A DNA stretch of 64,000 bases from an uncultured Bacteroidaceae bacterium (GCA_944320785.1 CALUIR010000009.1:1-64000); one strand, 5' to 3'; shown: positions 1 to 8,770, numbered from the stretch's first letter. Numbers and translations: made by a program. The notes: generated from the sequence alone by a model not told the origin.

Positions 1-101
1 AACTAAACTTCTCAACACCAAAAAAGGAGTTCTTCAAATTTATTTCGTAATATTGCACTTGCTGATTGACTCTGCCAACCCAGAAAAAGTGTTTGAAATA
101 T

Positions 102-131
102 TTGTGGTTTAAAAGAAAAGCAGTACTTTTG
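102..131 (+). promoter_or_regulatory. Promoter of rplM operon
   Basis: A TTG at 102-104 and TACTTTTG at 124-131 are separated by 19 bp. This matches the Bacteroidota -33/-7 consensus (TTG, about 19 bp, TAnnTTTG). Transcription would start near 138, giving a leader of about 105 nt before the GTG start of rplM. Confidence 0.75.
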
Positions 132-138
132 CAGGCCG

Positions 139-243
139 ATTATTATCTACAGATAATTAGAGATAAGCGCGTATCCTTTGCCGGAGAGGCAGGGGGCGTG
201 CGAAAATGTTTTTTAGTAGTTAACAATTTAAAAAGTTTTAAGA
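139..243 (+). ncRNA. Structured 5' leader of rplM (candidate L13 autoregulatory leader)
   Basis: The leader folds into a small hairpin (ATTATC, loop TACA, GATAAT, about 149-164) and a long stem: GCGCG 167-171 pairs with CGTGC 197-201, and CCTTTGCC 175-182 pairs with GGCAGGGG 188-195 around a GGAGA loop, with a 3-nt TAT bulge. An A/T-rich stretch then runs to the start codon. Ribosomal protein leaders upstream of L13 have been proposed for Bacteroidia. That this is the same element is inferred from position and fold, not from an alignment. Confidence 0.55.
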
Positions 244-705
244 GTGGATACTTTAAGTTACAAGACCATTTCTGCCAACCAAGCGACAGTCACCAAGGAA
301 TGGGTTGTCGTGGATGCCACCGACCAAGTGTTGGGACGTTTGGGCGCAAAGGTTGCGAAGTTGTTGAGGGGAAAGTACAAACCGAATTTTACCCCTCATG
401 TGGATTGCGGCGATAATGTAATCATTATCAATGCCGATAAGGTGAAACTGACGGGAAATAAGTGGACCGATCGCGTGTATTTGTCGTACACAGGCTATCC
501 GGGCGGGCAAAGGGAAATGACCCCGGCGCGTTTGATGGCGAAGCCGAACGGCGAAGACCGGCTTTTGCGCAAGGTGGTGAAAGGGATGCTCCCTAAGAAC
601 CGTTTGGGCGCCAAGTTGCTGCGCAACCTTTATGTGTATGCCGGGAACGAGCATAAGCATCAGGCACAGAATCCTAAAACAATAGATATAAACTTGCTTA
701 AATAA
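244..705 (+). CDS. rplM: 50S ribosomal protein L13
   Basis: This 153-residue protein is L13, an early-assembling large-subunit protein. Recognisable segments are WVVVDATDQVLGRLGAKVA near the N terminus, the GDNVIIINADKVKLTG strand and the VKGMLPKNRLG motif near residue 120. It is slightly longer than the usual 142-150 residues. The start is GTG, preceded by an A/T-rich region rather than a strong Shine-Dalgarno, as is usual in this phylum. It is first in an operon with rpsI (6 bp gap), matching the conserved L13-S9 pair, and probably shares control with the structured leader upstream. Confidence 0.97.
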   Translation: MDTLSYKTISANQATVTKEWVVVDATDQVLGRLGAKVAKLLRGKYKPNFTPHVDCGDNVIIINADKVKLTGNKWTDRVYLSYTGYPGGQREMTPARLMAKPNGEDRLLRKVVKGMLPKNRLGAKLLRNLYVYAGNEHKHQAQNPKTIDINLLK

Positions 706-711
706 GAGGGA

Positions 712-1098
712 ATGGAAATAATTAATGCATTGGGAAGACGCAAAAGCGCAGTGGCTCGTGTTTTCGTAAGCGAAGGTACAGGGAAGATTACCATCAACAA
801 GAGGGATCTTGCAGAATATTTCCCTTCGTCAATTCTCCAATATGTCGTAAAGCAGCCGTTGAACAAACTGGGCGTGGCCGAGAAGTACGACATCAAAGTG
901 AATCTGGATGGCGGAGGGTTTACCGGGCAGTCGCAGGCATTGCGGTTGGCCATCGCCCGCGCTTTGGTGAAAATCAACCCGGAAGACAAGAAAACGCTTC
1001 GGGCAGAAGGCTTCATGACCCGCGATTCACGTGCTGTGGAGCGCAAAAAACCGGGTCGTCCGAAAGCACGCCGCAGGTTCCAGTTCAGTAAACGTTAA
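712..1098 (+). CDS. rpsI: 30S ribosomal protein S9
   Basis: This 128-residue protein is S9, which reaches into the decoding centre. It begins with the family signature NALGRRKSAVARVFV and ends with the basic tail KPGRPKARRRFQFSKR, whose C-terminal arginine contacts P-site tRNA in known ribosomes. The length is standard. It follows rplM by 6 bp in the same operon. The spacer after it (1099-1242) holds a structured RNA that probably belongs to the next gene, rpsB. Confidence 0.98.
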   Translation: MEIINALGRRKSAVARVFVSEGTGKITINKRDLAEYFPSSILQYVVKQPLNKLGVAEKYDIKVNLDGGGFTGQSQALRLAIARALVKINPEDKKTLRAEGFMTRDSRAVERKKPGRPKARRRFQFSKR

Positions 1099-1242
1099 CC
1101 TCCAACGGTTATGCGCATGAGTCTTTTGTGCTGGGTAACTGCAAAAACGTTTAGTATCTAAACCGCCGGGATTTGGCAATCCGACTACCCGGCAGTTGGT
1201 TGGAGAAACAAAAAAGAATGTAAACGATTAAAGAAAGAAACA
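1099..1242 (+). ncRNA. Structured intergenic leader before rpsB (candidate S2 leader)
   Basis: The 144-bp spacer is highly foldable. CTCCAAC at 1100-1106 pairs with GTTGGAG at 1199-1205 and closes a multibranch structure. Inside are GTTTAG/CTAAAC (1149-1154 with 1158-1163) and GCCGG/CCGGC (about 1165-1193) enclosing GGATT/AATCC. An A-rich run then leads to the rpsB start. No leader peptide or terminator U-run is present. Autoregulation by S2 is known in other bacteria; this fold having that role is inference. Confidence 0.5.
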
Positions 1243-2079
1243 ATGTCAAGAACAAACTTTGAAACATTATTGGAAGCCGGATGCCATTTCGGACATCTGA
1301 AGAGAAAATGGAATCCTGCAATGGCTCCCTATATCTTTATGGAGCGCAATGGCATTCATATCATTGACCTTCATAAAACAGTTGCTAAAGTGGATGAAGC
1401 CGCTGAAGCATTGAAGCAAATTGCAAAATCGGGAAAAAGGATCCTGTTTGTTGCTACTAAAAAACAAGCGAAGCAGATTGTGGCTGAGAAAGCGGCAGCT
1501 GTGAATATGCCTTATGTGATAGAACGTTGGCCGGGCGGCATGTTGACAAATTTCCCGACCATCCGTAAGGCTGTGAAAAAAATGTCAACTATTGACAAAT
1601 TGATGAACGACGGCACTTTCGCCAATTTGTCAAAAAGAGAAATACTCCAGATTTCACGCCAACGGGCAAAGTTGGAAAAGAACCTTGGCTCGATTGCGGA
1701 TTTGACCCGCTTGCCTTCTGCTTTGTTCGTGGTGGATGTGATGAAAGAAAACATCGCTGTGCGTGAGGCAAACCGTTTGGGCATCCCTGTCTTTGCCATG
1801 GTGGATACCAATTCTGACCCCACAAATGTGGACTTTGTGATTCCGGCCAATGATGATGCCACGAAATCCATTGAAGTGATTTTGGATGCGTGCTGTGCGG
1901 CCATAGCTGAAGGCTTGGAGGAAAGGAAGGCTGAAAAGGTGGATGCAGAGGCCGCCGGTGAGGCTCCTGCGGCAAAAGGGAAAAGGAAATCTTCAAAGGC
2001 ACGTATGGACAAGGCAGAGGAGGAAGCGATAAATGCTTCTAAAGCGGCTGCATTCATACAGGAAGACGAAGAGGCTTAA
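1243..2079 (+). CDS. rpsB: 30S ribosomal protein S2
   Basis: S2 binds the back of the small subunit and is needed for recruitment of S1. Family hallmarks are the start TNFETLLEAGCHFGHLKRKWNPAM, the RWPGGMLTNF segment, and IPVFAMVDTNSDP followed by IPANDDATKSI. The core ends near residue 225. The remaining 50 residues are a low-complexity Lys/Glu/Ala tail (AEKVDAEAAGEAPAAKGKRK and following), a length extension common in Bacteroidota. The gene lies after the structured 144-bp spacer and before tsf, the near-universal rpsB-tsf order. Confidence 0.98.
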   Translation: MSRTNFETLLEAGCHFGHLKRKWNPAMAPYIFMERNGIHIIDLHKTVAKVDEAAEALKQIAKSGKRILFVATKKQAKQIVAEKAAAVNMPYVIERWPGGMLTNFPTIRKAVKKMSTIDKLMNDGTFANLSKREILQISRQRAKLEKNLGSIADLTRLPSALFVVDVMKENIAVREANRLGIPVFAMVDTNSDPTNVDFVIPANDDATKSIEVILDACCAAIAEGLEERKAEKVDAEAAGEAPAAKGKRKSSKARMDKAEEEAINASKAAAFIQEDEEA

Positions 2080-2087
2080 AGAATAAA

Positions 2088-2140
2088 GGGGGTTGCAGGC
2101 CGAAATCGGAAGTATCCGGATTTCCGGGCGGCAACTCCCC
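2088..2140 (+). other. Branched hairpin between rpsB and tsf
   Basis: GGGGGTTGC at 2088-2096 pairs with GCAACTCCC at 2131-2139 (one G-U). Two short hairpins lie inside: CCGA/TCGG at 2100-2109 and CCGG/CCGG at 2116-2127. No T-run follows, so it is not a simple terminator. It could be a processing site or a partial attenuator that sets S2 to EF-Ts levels. Confidence 0.45.
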
Positions 2141-2186
2141 GATTTGTGTTTAAACGATTTATTAACCTGATAATAATTGAGAATTT

Positions 2187-3011
2187 ATGGCTGTTAGTAT
2201 GGCAGATATTACCAAGCTCCGCAAAATGACAGGGGCGGGTATGATGGATTGTAAAAATGCGCTGACCGATGCGGAAGGCGACTTCGATAAGGCGATGAAA
2301 ATTATCCGTGAGAAAGGACAGGCCGTGGCTGCAAAACGTTCAGACCGTGAAGCTTCGGAAGGATGTGTCCTTGCAAAAGTAGATAACGGATTCGGCGCGA
2401 TGATTGCATTGAAGTGTGAAACGGATTTTGTGGCAAAGAATGAAGATTTCGTGAAACTGGCTCATGCAATATTGGATGCGGCAGTGGCCAACCGTTGCAA
2501 GACTTTGGATGAGGTGAAAAACTTGCCGTTAGGTGATACAACGGTTCAACAGGCGGTGATTGACCGAAGCGGCATTACCGGCGAAAAAATGGAATTGGAT
2601 GGCTATATGACGGTGGAAGGGCCTTCTATTTCTGTATATAACCATCAGAACAAGAATTTCCTTTGCACATTGGTGGTGTTGAACAAGGAGGTGGATCCAA
2701 AAGTAGGGCATGAAGTGGCGATGCAGGTGGCAGCCATGAATCCTATTGCTATCGATGAAAATGATGTTCCAGCTGATGTGCTGGCAAAGGAAAAAGAAAT
2801 TGCAGCAGACAAGGCTCGTCAGGAAGGCAAGCCTGAGAACATGATTGAGAAAATCGCCATGGGGCGCATTGGGAAGTTCTATAAGGAGGTTTGCTTGTTG
2901 AAGCAAGAATATATCCAAGATGCGAAATTGACAGTGGCTGATTTCTTGAAACAGGCCGACAAGGATTTGACGGTCCTTGCGTTCAAACGTTTCACCTTGC
3001 GGGCTGAATAA
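2187..3011 (+). CDS. tsf: Translation elongation factor Ts
   Basis: EF-Ts is the guanine nucleotide exchange factor for EF-Tu. The N-terminal UBA-like domain (ADITKLRKMTGAGMMDCKNAL) carries the TGAGMMDCK signature, followed by KRSDREASEG and the TDFVAKN motif of the dimerisation core. The protein is 274 residues, close to the E. coli length. It lies 107 bp after rpsB, beyond a branched hairpin, and its 3' end runs into a bidirectional terminator shared with the convergent SUI1-like gene. Confidence 0.97.
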   Translation: MAVSMADITKLRKMTGAGMMDCKNALTDAEGDFDKAMKIIREKGQAVAAKRSDREASEGCVLAKVDNGFGAMIALKCETDFVAKNEDFVKLAHAILDAAVANRCKTLDEVKNLPLGDTTVQQAVIDRSGITGEKMELDGYMTVEGPSISVYNHQNKNFLCTLVVLNKEVDPKVGHEVAMQVAAMNPIAIDENDVPADVLAKEKEIAADKARQEGKPENMIEKIAMGRIGKFYKEVCLLKQEYIQDAKLTVADFLKQADKDLTVLAFKRFTLRAE

Positions 3012-3039
3012 AGCACGTCCGTCTTGGGAAAAGAGGCAG

Positions 3040-3080
3040 AACCCGCACATCCCTTTAAGGGGGCGTGCGGGTTATTTTGT
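3040..3080. terminator. Bidirectional terminator between tsf and the SUI1-like gene
   Basis: A 9-bp perfect stem, AACCCGCAC at 3040-3048 with GTGCGGGTT at 3065-3073, has an inner CCCTTTAAGGG palindrome and is followed by TATTTTG on the plus strand. It overlaps the stop codon of the minus-strand gene. It sits where two genes converge. Confidence 0.75.
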
Positions 3081-3413
3081 TTGGGCGTATCCTTCTTTTT
3101 TGAGGAGGTTAATGACTTTATCTTTAAAATCTCCTTGAATGAGGAGAAGGCCGTTTTTGCTGCTGCCGCCAACTCCACATTGGGCTTTCAGCATTTTGCC
3201 CACTTCTTTCAATTCCTCGTCAGTGCCTTTGAAGCCGGATACGAGGGTCACCGTTTTCCCTCCCCTGTTTTTCCGCTCAATAGATACGCGGAGCTTTTGT
3301 TCGGCTTTCGGAAGGCTTTCTATGGGATTGTTTCCGCTTTCTGTTTCGTATTGGAATTCTGGATTTGTGGAATAAACAATGTTCAAGCGCTTTTTCCAAT
3401 CGTTTCCTTTCAT
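3072..3413 (-). CDS. SUI1/YciH-family translation initiation factor-like protein
   Basis: This 113-residue protein belongs to the SUI1 (eIF1/YciH) family, small RNA-binding proteins linked to start-codon discrimination. The family core is visible: LRVSIERKNRGGKTVTLVSG, then LKAQCGVGGSSKNGLLLIQG, with the conserved CGxGGS loop. The open frame could start 18 codons further upstream, but the ATG giving MKGNDWKKR is preferred because it fits the promoter at 3437-3467. It is monocistronic and convergent to tsf. Confidence 0.85.
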   Translation of the reverse strand: MKGNDWKKRLNIVYSTNPEFQYETESGNNPIESLPKAEQKLRVSIERKNRGGKTVTLVSGFKGTDEELKEVGKMLKAQCGVGGSSKNGLLLIQGDFKDKVINLLKKEGYAQTK

Positions 3414-3436
3414 TGTCCTGTCATAATTATTGCAGC

Positions 3437-3467
3437 CAAAGGTAAAGAAGAATAACGGAGCAGGCAA
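3437..3467 (-). promoter_or_regulatory. Promoter of the SUI1-like gene
   Basis: On the minus strand TACCTTTG (3444-3437) and TTG (3467-3465) are 20 bp apart, matching the Bacteroidota consensus. It would start transcription about 20 nt before the chosen ATG, supporting the shorter start. Confidence 0.65.
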
Positions 3468-3524
3468 AGAAATGTCCTCTTTCTTGCTTTTGTTTAATCT
3501 CTATTAAGCTTTTAGAGAATGAAG

Positions 3525-3554
3525 TTGCAGGTTACAAAAAAAAATGTACTTTTG
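3525..3554 (+). promoter_or_regulatory. Promoter of rex
   Basis: TTG at 3525-3527 and TACTTTTG at 3547-3554 are separated by 19 bp, an exact match to the phylum consensus. The start codon of rex is 27 bp downstream of the -7 element. Confidence 0.75.
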
Positions 3555-3580
3555 CGTGTTTCCAAATAACGCATAGGAAT

Positions 3581-4237
3581 ATGAACAACCGCTATCAGAT
3601 AAAAGCCATGGATAAAGTGCCTGAACCCACGCTTCGCAGATTGCCTTGGTATCTCTCGAATGTGAAATTGATGAGGGAAAGGGGAGAGGAATATGTTTCT
3701 TCCACTCAGATATCGAAAGAAATCAATATTGATGCTTCACAGATTGCAAAAGATTTGTCGTATGTGAATATTTCCGGAAGGACCCGGGTGGGGTACAAGG
3801 CGGATGAACTGATTCATGTATTGGAGGATTTCTTAGGCTTCACCAATATCCATAAGGCTTTTCTTTTCGGGGTGGGAAGTTTGGGCGGAGCTTTGCTGCA
3901 TGATTCTGGCTTGCGCCATTTTGGCTTGGAAATAGTGGCGGCTTTTGACATAAACCCGCTTTTGGTGGGCAGGCAATTGAATGGCATACCTATTTATCAT
4001 TCAGCAACGTTTTTTGAGAAACGGAAAGAATATGGCGTGAATATCGGCGTGCTGACCGTGCCGATTAACATTGCGCAAGAAATCACAGACAAGATGGTGG
4101 AAGGAGGCATCAAAGCGGTGTGGAACTTCACGCCTTTCAGGATACGTGTCCCGGAAAATATCGTTGTGCAAAACACTTCCTTGTATGCACATTTGGCGGT
4201 CATGTTCAATCGGTTGAATTTTAACCAAATCAAGTAA
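3581..4237 (+). CDS. rex: Redox-sensing transcriptional repressor Rex
   Basis: Rex is a homodimeric repressor that senses the NADH/NAD+ ratio and controls fermentation and respiration genes. The N-terminal winged helix (about residues 5-75: PEPTLRRLPWYLSNVKLMRE, VSSTQISKEINIDASQIAKDLSY) is followed by a Rossmann domain starting LFGVGSLGGALL (GxGxxG) and ending with the swapped C-terminal helix. The 218-residue length is normal. Its stop overlaps the next ATG by one base (TAATG), so it is probably cotranslated with the FAH-family gene. No obvious Rex operator was identified near its own promoter. Confidence 0.95.
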   Translation: MNNRYQIKAMDKVPEPTLRRLPWYLSNVKLMRERGEEYVSSTQISKEINIDASQIAKDLSYVNISGRTRVGYKADELIHVLEDFLGFTNIHKAFLFGVGSLGGALLHDSGLRHFGLEIVAAFDINPLLVGRQLNGIPIYHSATFFEKRKEYGVNIGVLTVPINIAQEITDKMVEGGIKAVWNFTPFRIRVPENIVVQNTSLYAHLAVMFNRLNFNQIK

Positions 4238-4860
4238 TGAAGATTTTTGCGGTAAGTGCGAATTATGCCGCTCGGGGGGGCAATAAAGGGAATGAAACTT
4301 CGTTTATAAGTCAAGAGGCTCCTGTGGTGTTCATGAAGCCGGATTCGGCTTTGTTGAAAGACGGGAAACCGTTTTTTATACCGGATTTCTCGGAGGATAT
4401 TTACGGTGAGGCGGAACTTGTGGTGCGCATCTGCCGTTTGGGAAAGAATATATCGCCCCGTTTTGCACATCGCTATTATGATGCTTTGACTGTGGGGATT
4501 GATTTCACGGCAAGGGATGTGTTACGGAAGTTGCAGGATGCAGGGAAACCTTGGGAAATTGCGAAAGGATTTGATGGAGCCGCTGTTGTGGGAGATTTTG
4601 TGCCGGTAGATGCTTTTCCTGACATGCAGAAGGTGAATTTCGGCTTGCAGATAGACGGGGAATGGGTGCAGCAGGGTTGTGCATCAGGCATGTTGTTCAA
4701 GGTGGATGAACTGATTGCATGGATCAGCCGTTTTTATACTTTGAAGATGGGGGATCTCCTTTTTACCGGCGCACCATCGGGGACAGGCCCGATAACGGCG
4801 GACCGGCATCTGCAAGGATATGCAGAGGGACAGAAGCTTTTGGACTTTTATGTTAGATAA
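4237..4860 (+). CDS. Fumarylacetoacetate hydrolase family protein
   Basis: This 207-residue protein has the fumarylacetoacetase C-terminal fold. The family uses a divalent metal to cleave or decarboxylate 2-oxo acids such as oxaloacetate or fumarylpyruvate. Typical segments are MKPDSALLKDGKPFFIPDF, EAELVVRICRLGKNI (metal-binding Glu), VGIDFTARDV, KGFDGAAVVGDFVP and GDLLFTGAPSGTGPI. It is a single-domain, short family member. It overlaps rex by one base; the coupling suggests a redox-linked metabolic role, but the substrate cannot be read from sequence. Confidence 0.88.
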   Translation: MKIFAVSANYAARGGNKGNETSFISQEAPVVFMKPDSALLKDGKPFFIPDFSEDIYGEAELVVRICRLGKNISPRFAHRYYDALTVGIDFTARDVLRKLQDAGKPWEIAKGFDGAAVVGDFVPVDAFPDMQKVNFGLQIDGEWVQQGCASGMLFKVDELIAWISRFYTLKMGDLLFTGAPSGTGPITADRHLQGYAEGQKLLDFYVR

Positions 4861-4877
4861 CAGATAGTTTTTTGGTT

Positions 4878-7800
4878 ATGTATATTCGTAAATATTGGAT
4901 ACAGCTTTTATATCTCGTTTTCTCACTTCCAGCGTTCAGCCAAGGTTTCATTACGTTGGATTGGGAACATCCATCGCCTGTGTACGAGGGCTTTGAAACA
5001 GTTTCTACGGATATGCCGGGCTTTGCAGGGGCTGTCTATGGGGGGAAGCCCTACCTTCCTTCTTATGTTTATACCGAAGAATTGGGGACTGATTTCTGTG
5101 AAGGTGGTTACGAGGCTGTGATTGAATACCCGGAATTTGAGCCATTGAGCAGGAAGCAGTCGGCAGCTTTGAGGAAAGCCGGTGTGCAATTGCCTGTTGA
5201 TCCGAAGGCAAAGGTCAACCTGTCTGTCACGGCAGGGGAAGGCTTCATTGCTGTGTCATTTGTTCCTTTGGTATATAGGGACGGGACTTACCAGAAGATA
5301 AAGTCTTTTAAGTTGTCTTTGCATGAAGTCGTCGGCGCTTCACGGGTGGGTCGCGCTGGAGAGGGGGGTGCAGCAGGAAGGGAATATGCCGAACATTCCG
5401 TGCTTAGTGAAGGACGATGGGTGAAGATTCGCATAAAGGATACGGGGGTTTACCAGATAACGGACGCGGAATTGGCGGGCATGGGCTTTTCTGACCCTTC
5501 CAAAGTGCGGCTTTATGGTTTCGGCGGGCGTATCCTGTCAGAGAATTTGTGTGATTATACGGTGGATGATTTGCAAGAAGTGCCTTTGTGGCGGGAGAGC
5601 GGGTCTGTCTTGTTTTATGGTTATGGGACTATCCGTTGGAAAGAGGAGGGAGGCTTGTTCGTCCATACGCAGAACCATTATTCCACGTATGGTTGTTATT
5701 TCTTGACGGAATCGGACGGAATGCCCATGGCTTTTCCGCAAGTTGCCTCTGCGGAGAGTGGAATTGCCACCACGGTGGTGAACACTTTCCCGGATTATGC
5801 CTTGCATGAAAAGGAGGCTTATGCTTGGATGGAAGGTGGCAGGCGGTTGTTTGACGACTATGATTACCGGAATGGGAATACACAGTCTTATACGTTTGAC
5901 GGTTTGTCAGGAATCACAGATGACAATGGGACGGTGACCGTGTCTTTTTCTGCCAACAGTACGGCTGCTTTCACAACGGTAGAAGCTTCAGTGAATGGGC
6001 AGGAGTTGCCAGGTGACATGGTTATCCCCATTCCGAGCAGTACTTATGCGGTGGCTGCGGCAGTGGAGAAGGATTTTGTTTGGCAAGGCACGAAGGATGA
6101 GCGGACGATTGTGTCGCTGCGGCATGTGCGGAGCAGCAATGTGTCGGGGCGTTTGGATTATATCCGCTTGAATTATACCCGGAGGTTGGCGTTGTATGAC
6201 TCGTACACGTCTTTCCGCTCTTTGGAAGACGGGAATGTCCTCTTTGCCATTGAGGGCGCCGATGCGAACACTTGTGTATGGCGTGTCTCTGACGAAGGCT
6301 ACGGGCAGATGATGGGCAGCTTGTCCGGCAGCGTTTATTCGTTTTCTTGCAACAATGAGGGGCATGACGAGTATGTCGTGGTCAACCCTAAAGGCCGTTT
6401 CAACAGCGTGGAGGTGGTGGGCGAGATTCCCAACCAGGACTTGCATGCCTTGGATGGCATTGACATGGTCATTATCACTACGCCTGATGCCGAGTTCATC
6501 AGCCAGGCACAGCGTTTAGCCGATGCCCACGAAGAATGCGATGGCTTGAAGAGCGTCGTGGTGACATCGGAGCAGGTGTATAACGAGTTTTCTTCCGGCA
6601 CGCCGGATGCCACGGCTTACCGCCGCTTCATGCGGATGCTGTATGACAAGGCGGAGGAGGGACAAGGCATCAAATACTTGCTGCTGTTCGGGGATTGTTC
6701 GTATGATAACCGCCTGTTGACATCGGCATGGTCGGTGTATTCGCAAGATGATTTCCTTTTGACCTTTGAGTCCAAGAACTCGTTCAGTTCGACGGATTCA
6801 TTTATGTATGATGACTATTTCGGCATCATGGAGGACTCCATCAACACGGATGACGTGCTTTACAATTATGCGGTCGATTTGGGCGTGGGGCGCATCCCGG
6901 CGCGCACTAATGAGGAGGCGCGGGCCGTCGTGGACAAATTGATAGCTTATATGGACAACGAAGAAGTGGGGCCGTGGAAGAACACCGTGGCTTTCCTTGG
7001 GGATGATGGCAAAAACAACCGGAACACGTCTTCCCCGGAAGGCAACATCCACATGGAACAGTCGGATGCATTGGTGGAACGAGCCTTGGAGTGCAATCCC
7101 TCCCTGTTGGTGAAAAAAGTATATTGGGATGCTTACAAGATGGAGGTCTCTGCCACGGGCGATGCTTATCCTGACGTGGAAGAGCAGGTGCAGGACTTGT
7201 TCAGGAACGGGCTGCTGTTCTTTAACTACACCGGGCATGGCGCTGCGTCGGCCATCTCGGATGAATATGTGATTACTACGGCGACTATGGACAAGTTGGT
7301 GACGGACAAGCCGCCGTTTTGGTTTACGGCGGCCTGTGACATCACGCCGGTGGACCGGATGACGACCTCGTTGGGCGAGACGGCTCTCCTGCAAGGTGCG
7401 GCCATCGGCTTGATGAGTACGGCACGCACGGTGTTTCCCTATGCGAATTGCCGGATGGATTCCGTGTTTATCCGCCATTTGTTCACCAAGACAGAGGAAG
7501 GATACTTGCGTTTGGGCGATGTAGTGCGGAAAACCCGGACGCACTTGTCGGTGGCAGGCCCTTCCACGAACAATCTGCAGTTTGTCTTTGTTGGCGACCC
7601 AGCATTGCGTTTGTCTATCCCTAGCTGCCGGGTCGTGGTGGATGAGTTCAACGGGGAGCCTGTGGACGGCACGTCTGCCCTGCCGTTGATCAAGGCCGGA
7701 AGCGTCGTGACGGTGAAGGGGCATGTGGAGGATGGCGACGGCCGTCCGCTACCGGACTTCTTCGGCACGGTTTACCCGACGATATTGGACAGTGAGGAGA

Positions 7801-8720
7801 AAGTGGTGACTTACAACAACAACGGGCTGGCGCCGGCTCCTTTTGAATATTACGACCGCACGAATACCATCTATTCGGGTAGCGACTCGATACGCGCCGG
7901 TTCCTTTGAATTCCGTTTCCCCGTGCCGATGGACATCAACTATTCGGACGAGGAGGGGCTGCTGAACCTTTATGCCGTGAATGCGGAGCGGACGGCGGAG
8001 GGGCAGGGCAATTTCACCGGCTTCCTGGTGGGGCAGACGGAGGACGGCGCGATGGACACGGATTCCGTGGGGCCGAAGATGACCATCTACCTGAACACGC
8101 CTGACTTCGTGGACGGCGCGAGGGTGAACCCGTCCCCCTACTTGATTGCGGAGTTGGAAGATGAGGACGGCATCAATGCCACTGGCAGCGGCATCGGCCA
8201 TGACATCATCGCCATGATTGACAACTCGCCGATGTACACCTATGTGTTGAACAATTATTACACCCCGGTGTTCGGGGACTACACGAGGGGGACCGTGCGC
8301 TACAGCCTGCCTGCCCTGCCTGAAGGCAAGCACCAGTTGCTTTTCCGGGCATGGGACATCAAGAACAATTCCTCGACCCAGGTCATCGACTTCGAGGTCG
8401 TGGACGGCTTGGTGGTCAGTTTGGACATCACCTGCACGGACAGCCCTGCTACCGACCATACGATGTTCATCTTGACCCACGACCGCCCGTATGCGGAGGT
8501 GGACGTCACGATATCGGTCTATGATTATGCCGGGCGCGTGTTGTGGACGCACCGGGAGACGGGCATGGCCGAAGGGAACTATTACTACGTGGATTGGGAC
8601 CTGAAGACCAACAGCGGCCAGCCGCTGGTGCCGGGCATCTACCTGTACCGGGCCACAATTTCCTCCGGCGGGAGCAAGGAAAGCACGCAGTCGAGAAAAA
8701 TCGTTGTCGTAGGGCAATAA
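4878..8720 (+). CDS. porU: Type IX secretion system sortase PorU (C25 family)
   Basis: PorU is the outer-membrane-associated gingipain-family (C25) enzyme that cleaves the C-terminal signal of type IX cargo and links cargo to A-LPS. ATG at 4878 gives a signal peptide (MYIRKYWIQLLYLVFSLPAF); an in-frame TTG six bases earlier is less likely. The peptidase domain lies about residues 500-900, with the catalytic pair in YTGHG (His787) and TAACD (Cys820). The last 90 residues form an FlgD-like Ig domain (SVYDYAGRVLW, LVPGIYLYRATI). The length of 1280 fits PorU. porV follows 50 bp downstream. GC content rises visibly from 5' to 3' along the gene. Confidence 0.93.
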   Translation: MYIRKYWIQLLYLVFSLPAFSQGFITLDWEHPSPVYEGFETVSTDMPGFAGAVYGGKPYLPSYVYTEELGTDFCEGGYEAVIEYPEFEPLSRKQSAALRKAGVQLPVDPKAKVNLSVTAGEGFIAVSFVPLVYRDGTYQKIKSFKLSLHEVVGASRVGRAGEGGAAGREYAEHSVLSEGRWVKIRIKDTGVYQITDAELAGMGFSDPSKVRLYGFGGRILSENLCDYTVDDLQEVPLWRESGSVLFYGYGTIRWKEEGGLFVHTQNHYSTYGCYFLTESDGMPMAFPQVASAESGIATTVVNTFPDYALHEKEAYAWMEGGRRLFDDYDYRNGNTQSYTFDGLSGITDDNGTVTVSFSANSTAAFTTVEASVNGQELPGDMVIPIPSSTYAVAAAVEKDFVWQGTKDERTIVSLRHVRSSNVSGRLDYIRLNYTRRLALYDSYTSFRSLEDGNVLFAIEGADANTCVWRVSDEGYGQMMGSLSGSVYSFSCNNEGHDEYVVVNPKGRFNSVEVVGEIPNQDLHALDGIDMVIITTPDAEFISQAQRLADAHEECDGLKSVVVTSEQVYNEFSSGTPDATAYRRFMRMLYDKAEEGQGIKYLLLFGDCSYDNRLLTSAWSVYSQDDFLLTFESKNSFSSTDSFMYDDYFGIMEDSINTDDVLYNYAVDLGVGRIPARTNEEARAVVDKLIAYMDNEEVGPWKNTVAFLGDDGKNNRNTSSPEGNIHMEQSDALVERALECNPSLLVKKVYWDAYKMEVSATGDAYPDVEEQVQDLFRNGLLFFNYTGHGAASAISDEYVITTATMDKLVTDKPPFWFTAACDITPVDRMTTSLGETALLQGAAIGLMSTARTVFPYANCRMDSVFIRHLFTKTEEGYLRLGDVVRKTRTHLSVAGPSTNNLQFVFVGDPALRLSIPSCRVVVDEFNGEPVDGTSALPLIKAGSVVTVKGHVEDGDGRPLPDFFGTVYPTILDSEEKVVTYNNNGLAPAPFEYYDRTNTIYSGSDSIRAGSFEFRFPVPMDINYSDEEGLLNLYAVNAERTAEGQGNFTGFLVGQTEDGAMDTDSVGPKMTIYLNTPDFVDGARVNPSPYLIAELEDEDGINATGSGIGHDIIAMIDNSPMYTYVLNNYYTPVFGDYTRGTVRYSLPALPEGKHQLLFRAWDIKNNSSTQVIDFEVVDGLVVSLDITCTDSPATDHTMFILTHDRPYAEVDVTISVYDYAGRVLWTHRETGMAEGNYYYVDWDLKTNSGQPLVPGIYLYRATISSGGSKESTQSRKIVVVGQ

Positions 8721-8770
8721 TCCGCCGCCAAAGGAGTTTATTAGTGAGGACAAGATAATACAGATAACAC

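Noticed and set aside
66-416. 116-codon plus-strand frame overlapping the start of rplM
   Set aside because: It spans the rplM promoter and leader and runs out of frame into rplM; no family features.
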